Source: Thiofaba sp049322715 (GTDB lineage: Bacteria; Pseudomonadota; Gammaproteobacteria; Halothiobacillales; Halothiobacillaceae). From it: a stretch of DNA of 26,129 nucleotides. The DNA is taken from the NCBI GenBank assembly GCA_049322715.1, contig JBMOQP010000008.1, positions 1 through 26,129 on the forward strand. The letters run 5' to 3'. Both the position numbers and the translations under genes were made by a program. The notes under the pieces are model-generated. The model did not search any database. It had not been told where the DNA came from and worked only from the letters and a program-made list of their open reading frames with translations. Shown here piece after piece: positions 21,658-26,129 of the stretch. Each line of letters begins with the position of its first letter. Position 1 is the first letter of the stretch.

Positions 21658-22665
21658 ATGACCGTCGATACGAGTACTGATTTCAATGCGCTCACCGCGG
21701 CCATCGACGCCGCGCTGCCCGAGATTGACGCGAGCCCCGACCTCGCGGCCCTGGATGCCGTCCGCGTCCAGTTCCTCGGCAAGAAGGGCCTGCTCACCGA
21801 TGCCATGAAGGGCTTGGGCAAGCTGCCTCCCGAGGAGAAGCGTGCCCAGGGTGCCACCCTGCACGCCCTCCGCCAGAAGCTCGAGCAGGCGCTCGAGGGA
21901 CGCAAGCAGGCGCTGGAGGCGGAACAGCTGGCCAAGCGACTGGCCAGCGAGGCGGTCGACATCACCCTGCCCGGCCGCCGCCAGGCCATGGGCAGCCTGC
22001 ACCCGGTCACGCTCACCCTGCGCCGCATCGAGGAGTTGCTCGGCCAGCTCGGCTTCACCGTGGCCGAAGGCCCCGAGGTGGAGGATGACTTCCACAACTT
22101 CACCGCACTGAACATCCCCGAGACCCACCCGGCGCGGGCGATGCACGACACCTTCTACTTCGACGCCCACACCCTGCTGCGCACGCACACCTCGCCAGTG
22201 CAGATCCGCGCGATGGAGCAGCAGCAACCGCCGCTGCGAGTGATCGCCCCCGGCCGCGTCTACCGCTGCGATTCCGACGCCACGCACTCGCCCATGTTCC
22301 ACCAGATCGAGGGGCTGTGGGTGGACGAGGAGGTCACCTTCGCCCACCTGAAGGGGGTCGTGCAGGAGTTCCTGCGCCGCTTCTTCGAGCGCGACGACCT
22401 GCAGGTACGCTTCCGCCCGTCCTTCTTCCCGTTCACCGAACCCTCGGCCGAGATGGACATGAGCTGGAACGACGGCTGGCTGGAGATCGGCGGCTGCGGC
22501 ATGGTGCATCCCAACGTGCTTGCCCACGTGGGGATCGACAGCGAGCGCTACCAGGGCTTCGCCTTCGGCCTCGGGATCGAGCGCCTGACCATGCTGCGCT
22601 ACGGCATCGACGACCTGCGCCTGTTCTTCGAGAACGACCTGCGCTTCCTCGAACAGTTCGCCTAA
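21658..22665 (+). CDS. pheS: Phenylalanyl-tRNA synthetase alpha subunit
   Basis: 335 residues from ATG 21658 (GAGG eight bases upstream; ATG 21637 has no site). An N-terminal coiled-coil (about 10-90) binds tRNA. The class II catalytic core follows: LHPVTLTLRRIEELLG, HTSPVQIRAM, motif 2 RFRPSFFPFTEPS, and motif 3 GLGIERLTMLRYGIDDLR. With PheT it forms the alpha2-beta2 enzyme that charges tRNA-Phe. A TTGACG box at 21594 may be a -35, but no matching -10 is clear. No pheL-type leader peptide seen. It lies 12 bp before pheT. Confidence 0.97.
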   Translation: MTVDTSTDFNALTAAIDAALPEIDASPDLAALDAVRVQFLGKKGLLTDAMKGLGKLPPEEKRAQGATLHALRQKLEQALEGRKQALEAEQLAKRLASEAVDITLPGRRQAMGSLHPVTLTLRRIEELLGQLGFTVAEGPEVEDDFHNFTALNIPETHPARAMHDTFYFDAHTLLRTHTSPVQIRAMEQQQPPLRVIAPGRVYRCDSDATHSPMFHQIEGLWVDEEVTFAHLKGVVQEFLRRFFERDDLQVRFRPSFFPFTEPSAEMDMSWNDGWLEIGGCGMVHPNVLAHVGIDSERYQGFAFGLGIERLTMLRYGIDDLRLFFENDLRFLEQFA

Positions 22666-22677
22666 GAGACACCCGCA

Positions 22678-25056
22678 ATGCGTTTTTCCGAACACTGGCT
22701 GCGCGAGTGGGTCAACCCCGCGCTCTCCACCGAGGAACTCGGCGCCCAGCTGACCATGGCCGGCCTGGAGCTGGATGCCCTGGAGCCCGCCGCCCCCCCC
22801 ATCGAAGGCGTGGTGGTGGCCCGCATCCTGGCCGCCGAGCAGCATCCGGACGCAGACAAGCTGCGCGTCTGCCAGGTCGATGACGGCGGCGGCAGCCCGG
22901 TGCAGGTCGTGTGCGGTGCGCCGAACGCGCGTGCCGGCCTTATGGCGGCCTTCGCCCGCGTGGGTGCGCAACTGCCCGGCGACCTTTCGATCAAGCAGGC
23001 CAGATTGCGCGGAGTCGAGTCCTTCGGCATGCTGTGCTCAGCCTCCGAACTGGGCCTCGCGGGCTACAATGATGGCCTGCTCGAACTGCCGGCGGACGCC
23101 CCCGTGGGCGCGGATTTCCGCGATTACCTTGACCTCGACGACCACGTCATCGAGCTCGGCATGACCCCGAACCGCGGCGACTGCCTGAGCATCCTCGGCC
23201 TTGCGCGCGAGACCGCGGCGCAGAATGCCATGCCCCTCGGCGGACCGGTCCTTGCCTCCGTCCCGGCCAGCATCGATGCCGCCGTGACCGTGACCATCAG
23301 CGCCCCCCTGGCCTGTCCGCGCTACTGCGCCCGCGTCATCGAAGGCATCAAGTCCGACGCCACCACCCCGCTATGGATGTGCGAGCGCCTGCGCCGCTCT
23401 GGCCTGCGCCCGATCCATCCGATCGTGGACGTGGCCAACTACGTCATGCTGGAGCTCGGCCAGCCGCTGCACGCCTTCGACCTCGACCGCCTGCAGGGCG
23501 GCCTCGAGGTCCGCCTGGCCCGCGCCGGAGAGGCCATGACCGGCCTGGACGGCAAGGTCCTCACCCTCGAGGCCGACATGCTCGTGATCGCCGACGCCGC
23601 AGGCCCGGTCGCCCTCGCCGGCGTGATCGGCGGCCAGGACTCCGGGGTCCGGGCCGGCACCACCCGCATCGTGCTGGAGAGCGCCTACTTCGCCCCCGAG
23701 GCCCTCGCTGGTCGCGCCCGCCGCCTTGGCCTGCACACCGACGCCGCCCACCGCTTCGAGCGCGGCACCGACCCCATGCTTCCGCGCCCCGCCATGGAGC
23801 GCGCCACCCAGCTTCTGTGCGAACTGTACGGCGGCACGCCGGGCCCCGTGATCGAGATCACCAGCGCCGAACACCTGCCGCAGCGCGCGCCGATCGCCCT
23901 CCGCCGCAACCGCATCGAGCGCATGCTCGGCTTCGCCCAGACCGACGCCGCGGTGGAGGACATCCTCGCCCGCCTCGGCATGCAGGTCTCGCGCAGCGGG
24001 GAAGGCTGGAGCGTCGTCGCGCCCAGCCACCGCCACGACATTGCCATCGAGGTCGACCTGATCGAGGAGTTGGCGCGCCTGCACGGCTATCGCAACCTAC
24101 CCGCCCGCCTGCCTGTCGCCAAGCTTGCCATCCAGCCCCGCCCGGAGAACCGCCTGGGCCTGGACGACCTGCGCGACCGCATGGTGAGCCTCGGCTACCG
24201 CGAGGTGATCACCTACAGCTTCGTCGACACACCGCTGCTCGAGAAGCTGACCCCGGACCAAGCTCCGCTGGTGCTGGCGAACCCCATCTCCAGCGAGATG
24301 GCGGCCATGCGCACCACCCTATGGGCCGGCCTGATCAACACCCTGCGTCACAACCTCAACCGCCAGCAAAACCGCGCGCGCCTGTTCGAAAGCGGCCTGC
24401 GCTTCGTGCAGGGCAATGGCGGGCTCAAGCAGGAGCCGATGTTCGCCGGCCTCGTGTTCGGCGATGCGCTGCCCGAACAGTGGGGCGGCAAGGCACGCCG
24501 TGCCGACTTCTTCGACCTCAAGGGCGACATCGAGGCCCTGCTCGAACTCGGCGGCCTGAACGGCCGGGTCCAATGGAGCCGCGCCGGGCACCCTGCCCTG
24601 CACCCGGGCCTGTCCGCCCGCCTCATGCTCGATGGCGAGGAACTCGGCTGGGTTGGCGTGCTGCACCCGAGCCTGGAGAAGGCACTCGACCTTCCGGGCC
24701 AGGTCCTGCTGTTCGAACTGAACCAGGCGCTCCTGCTGCAGCGCCGCGTGCCACACTACAAGGCCGTCTCGCGCTTCCCGGTCATCCGACGCGACCTCGC
24801 CCTGCTGGTGCCGGATGCGGTGAGCTCGGCCGAGGTTCTGGCCTGCCTGCGCGAGGAGGCTCCGGCCTTCCTGCGCGAGGTCGAGGTGTTCGACGTCTAC
24901 CGCGGCCAGGGCGTACCCGATACTTTCGCAAGCATCGCTATCCGCTTGATTTTGCAAGATAACGAGCGCACCCTTGGCGACATCGACGTGGACAGCCTGA
25001 TCGCGGCGATGCTCGCCCGCCTGCAGTCCCGTTTTGGCATCACCCTGAGGACGTAA
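22678..25056 (+). CDS. pheT: Phenylalanyl-tRNA synthetase beta subunit
   Basis: 792 residues, full length. An N-terminal tRNA-binding domain of the EMAP/OB type (about 40-150, VVVARILAAEQHPDADKLRVCQVD), the B3/B4 editing domain with RPIHPIVDVANYVMLELGQPLHAFD, the B5 domain (AHRFERGTD then RNRIERMLG), a catalytic-like core, and a C-terminal anticodon-binding ferredoxin fold (YKAVSRFPVIRRDLALLVP). It edits mischarged tyrosine and binds tRNA-Phe. The ribosome site is weak (AAGAGA). Four bp before ihfA. Confidence 0.98.
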   Translation: MRFSEHWLREWVNPALSTEELGAQLTMAGLELDALEPAAPPIEGVVVARILAAEQHPDADKLRVCQVDDGGGSPVQVVCGAPNARAGLMAAFARVGAQLPGDLSIKQARLRGVESFGMLCSASELGLAGYNDGLLELPADAPVGADFRDYLDLDDHVIELGMTPNRGDCLSILGLARETAAQNAMPLGGPVLASVPASIDAAVTVTISAPLACPRYCARVIEGIKSDATTPLWMCERLRRSGLRPIHPIVDVANYVMLELGQPLHAFDLDRLQGGLEVRLARAGEAMTGLDGKVLTLEADMLVIADAAGPVALAGVIGGQDSGVRAGTTRIVLESAYFAPEALAGRARRLGLHTDAAHRFERGTDPMLPRPAMERATQLLCELYGGTPGPVIEITSAEHLPQRAPIALRRNRIERMLGFAQTDAAVEDILARLGMQVSRSGEGWSVVAPSHRHDIAIEVDLIEELARLHGYRNLPARLPVAKLAIQPRPENRLGLDDLRDRMVSLGYREVITYSFVDTPLLEKLTPDQAPLVLANPISSEMAAMRTTLWAGLINTLRHNLNRQQNRARLFESGLRFVQGNGGLKQEPMFAGLVFGDALPEQWGGKARRADFFDLKGDIEALLELGGLNGRVQWSRAGHPALHPGLSARLMLDGEELGWVGVLHPSLEKALDLPGQVLLFELNQALLLQRRVPHYKAVSRFPVIRRDLALLVPDAVSSAEVLACLREEAPAFLREVEVFDVYRGQGVPDTFASIAIRLILQDNERTLGDIDVDSLIAAMLARLQSRFGITLRT

Positions 25057-25060
25057 CGCT

Positions 25061-25363
25061 ATGGCCCTGACCAAGGCCGACATGGTCGAACGTCTCTACG
25101 AGGAACTCGGTCTCAACAAGCGCGAGGCCAAGGACCTGGTCGAGATGTTCTTCGAGGAGATCCGCAACGCCCTCGCCGAGGGCGAGGACGTGAAGCTGTC
25201 CGGCTTCGGCAACTTCCACCTGCGCGACAAGAACGAGCGTCCCGGCCGCAACCCGAAGACCGGCGAGATGATCCCGGTCAGCGCGCGCCGCGTGGTGACC
25301 TTCCGCGCCGGTCAGAAACTCAAGTCGCTGGTCGAGGAACATGCAAGCACGGAAACGGCCTGA
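25061..25363 (+). CDS. ihfA: Integration host factor alpha subunit
   Basis: 100 residues. MALTKADMVERLYEELGLNK, KLSGFGNFHLRDKNERPGRN and PKTGEMIPVSARRVVTFR show the DNA-bending arm and core of IHF-alpha, as distinct from HU or IHF-beta. With IhfB it bends DNA by about 160-180 degrees at specific sites, for example at sigma-54 promoters such as those served by the activator in this window. GAGGA lies in the end of pheT. The position after pheT is conserved across many proteobacteria. Confidence 0.97.
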   Translation: MALTKADMVERLYEELGLNKREAKDLVEMFFEEIRNALAEGEDVKLSGFGNFHLRDKNERPGRNPKTGEMIPVSARRVVTFRAGQKLKSLVEEHASTETA

Positions 25364-25718
25364 GGATACCGACGAGCTGCCCGCCATCCCGGGCAAGCGC
25401 TATTTCACCATCGGCGAGGCCAGCGAGCTGTGCGCCGTGAAGCCGCATGTGCTGCGCTACTGGGAACAGGAATTCCCCAAGCTCAGCCCGGTCAAGCGGC
25501 GCGGCAACCGGCGCTATTACCAGCGCGAGGACATCGAGCTGATCCGCCGCATCCGCGCCCTGCTCTACGACCAGGGCTTCACCATCAGCGGGGCGCGTCA
25601 GCAGCTCGACGGCGCCGACAGCGAGGGACACGGCTCGCCAGGCTCGCTGCGCGACATGATCCTGCGCGTCGAGTCCGTGCTCGCCCTGCTGCGCGAGGGA
25701 TTGCAGCGCGAGGATTGA
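25341..25718 (+). CDS. MerR-family regulator (pheT-ihfA-linked type)
   Basis: 125 residues. The winged helix-turn-helix is clear: YFTIGEASELCAVKPHVLRYWEQEFPKL (21-48), then RGNRRYYQREDIELIRRI. A short coiled-coil tail follows and there is no metal-binding cysteine pair, so it is not a metal sensor of the MerR/CueR kind. The start overlaps ihfA by 23 bp and has GAGGAA just upstream. The same gene follows ihfA in many beta- and gammaproteobacteria; its targets are generally unknown. Confidence 0.92.
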   Translation: MQARKRPEDTDELPAIPGKRYFTIGEASELCAVKPHVLRYWEQEFPKLSPVKRRGNRRYYQREDIELIRRIRALLYDQGFTISGARQQLDGADSEGHGSPGSLRDMILRVESVLALLREGLQRED

Positions 25719-25743
25719 CGCCTTGCGCGACAGCCGCTAATAT
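25715..25743 (+). promoter_or_regulatory. Sigma-70 promoter of the tRNA-Pro-Arg-His cluster
   Basis: TTGACG (25715-25720), exactly 17 bases, then TAATAT (25738-25743). The -35 box overlaps the merR stop codon. It lies 38 bp before tRNA-Pro. Confidence 0.8.
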
Positions 25744-25781
25744 GCGCCGCTCTTACGCAAGCTCGGCAAGTAAATCCGATC

Positions 25782-25858
25782 CGGGGTGTAGCGCAGTCTG
25801 GTAGCGCACCTGGTTTGGGACCAGGGTGTCGGGGGTTCAAATCCCTCCTCCCCGACCA
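25782..25858 (+). tRNA. tRNA-Pro (anticodon TGG)
   Basis: 77 bases with anticodon stem CCTGG / CCAGG and loop TTTGGGA (anticodon TGG), T-loop TTCAAAT, encoded CCA. Acceptor CGGGGTG / CTCCCCG leaves a T-T mismatch at positions 6-67. In most tRNA-Pro this is T-A. Confidence 0.95.
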
Positions 25859-25884
25859 TATTGGAAATACTTACCGTCTCTACT

Positions 25885-25961
25885 GCGCCCGTAGCTCAAC
25901 TGGATAGAGCATCGGCCTTCTAAGCCGAGGGTTGCAGGTTCGAGCCCTGCCGGGTGCGCCA
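25885..25961 (+). tRNA. tRNA-Arg (anticodon TCT)
   Basis: 77 bases with acceptor GCGCCCG / CGGGTGC, anticodon loop CTTCTAA (anticodon TCT), T-loop TTCGAGC and encoded CCA. Reads AGA and AGG. Confidence 0.96.
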
Positions 25962-25972
25962 TGTTCTCTATG

Positions 25973-26048
25973 GTGGTCGTAGCTCAGTTGGTAGAGCCCC
26001 GGATTGTGATTCCGGTTGTCGTGGGTTCGAATCCCATCGATCACCCCA
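25973..26048 (+). tRNA. tRNA-His (anticodon GTG)
   Basis: 76 bases with acceptor GTGGTCG / CGATCAC, anticodon loop TTGTGAT (anticodon GTG), encoded CCA. The extra G-1 of tRNA-His is encoded at 25972 and pairs with C at 26045. The remaining 26049-26129 shows only a weak TTCACC / GGTGA hairpin. Confidence 0.96.
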
Positions 26049-26129
26049 CCCCTTTCCCCCTGTTCTCCCGTGCCGCCCTTCACCGAAGGTGACGATGCAT
26101 GCCATTCCCTGCCCGCTTCTTTGCCGGCT

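Overview
The window is high-GC chromosomal DNA from a proteobacterium, most likely a betaproteobacterium. The clues are the order thrS-infC-rpmI-rplT-pheS-pheT-ihfA-merR-tRNA-Pro, an E. coli-like CCA-adding enzyme with an HD domain, a sigma-54 activator, IHF, and tRNAs that all carry an encoded CCA. The mix of bd-like respiratory genes and dispersed hairpin repeats looks like Rhodocyclales (Thauera/Azoarcus relatives). That lower-rank placement is inference from memory, not a measured result.

Left block (1-6191, minus strand). A truncated membrane subunit and a full-length cytochrome bd-like subunit with a fused cytochrome c domain lie at the edge. Upstream of them is what looks like one stress operon, read right to left: a secreted SnoaL/NTF2-like protein, an ECF sigma factor, its membrane anti-sigma factor, and an exported MsrA-thioredoxin-MsrB fusion. 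A good ECF-type promoter (5150-5178) precedes it. The likely job is repair of oxidised methionine in the envelope under a self-regulating sigma factor. A sigma-54 activator without a sensor domain (5235-6191) ends in a strong terminator just before that promoter.

Middle block (6302-17457). It holds cca; a small YjfB-like protein; a 457-bp non-coding element with terminal inverted repeats; a translationally coupled xdhC-like/SMR exporter pair divergent from guanine deaminase; and a tetR-lipoprotein-RND efflux operon with two matching palindromic operators. A PA0069-type radical SAM protein then converges on a methyltransferase/folB pair.

Right block (17538-26129, plus strand). This is core translation machinery: tRNA-Leu(CAG), tRNA-Val(GAC), thrS, infC (which apparently starts at ATC), rpmI, rplT, pheS, pheT, ihfA, a MerR-type regulator, then tRNA-Pro(TGG), tRNA-Arg(TCT) and tRNA-His(GTG). 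The infC-rpmI gap contains a terminator and a chain of strong hairpins.

The most unusual structure not explained by genes is a dispersed family of GC-rich hairpin modules centred on CATGGATG or close variants. Copies occur in the 7799-8255 element, after rplT (21307-21530), after infC (20427-20457), and inside a gene: the last 28 or so codons of the efflux lipoprotein appear to come from such a repeat, which ends two bases before the RND start codon.
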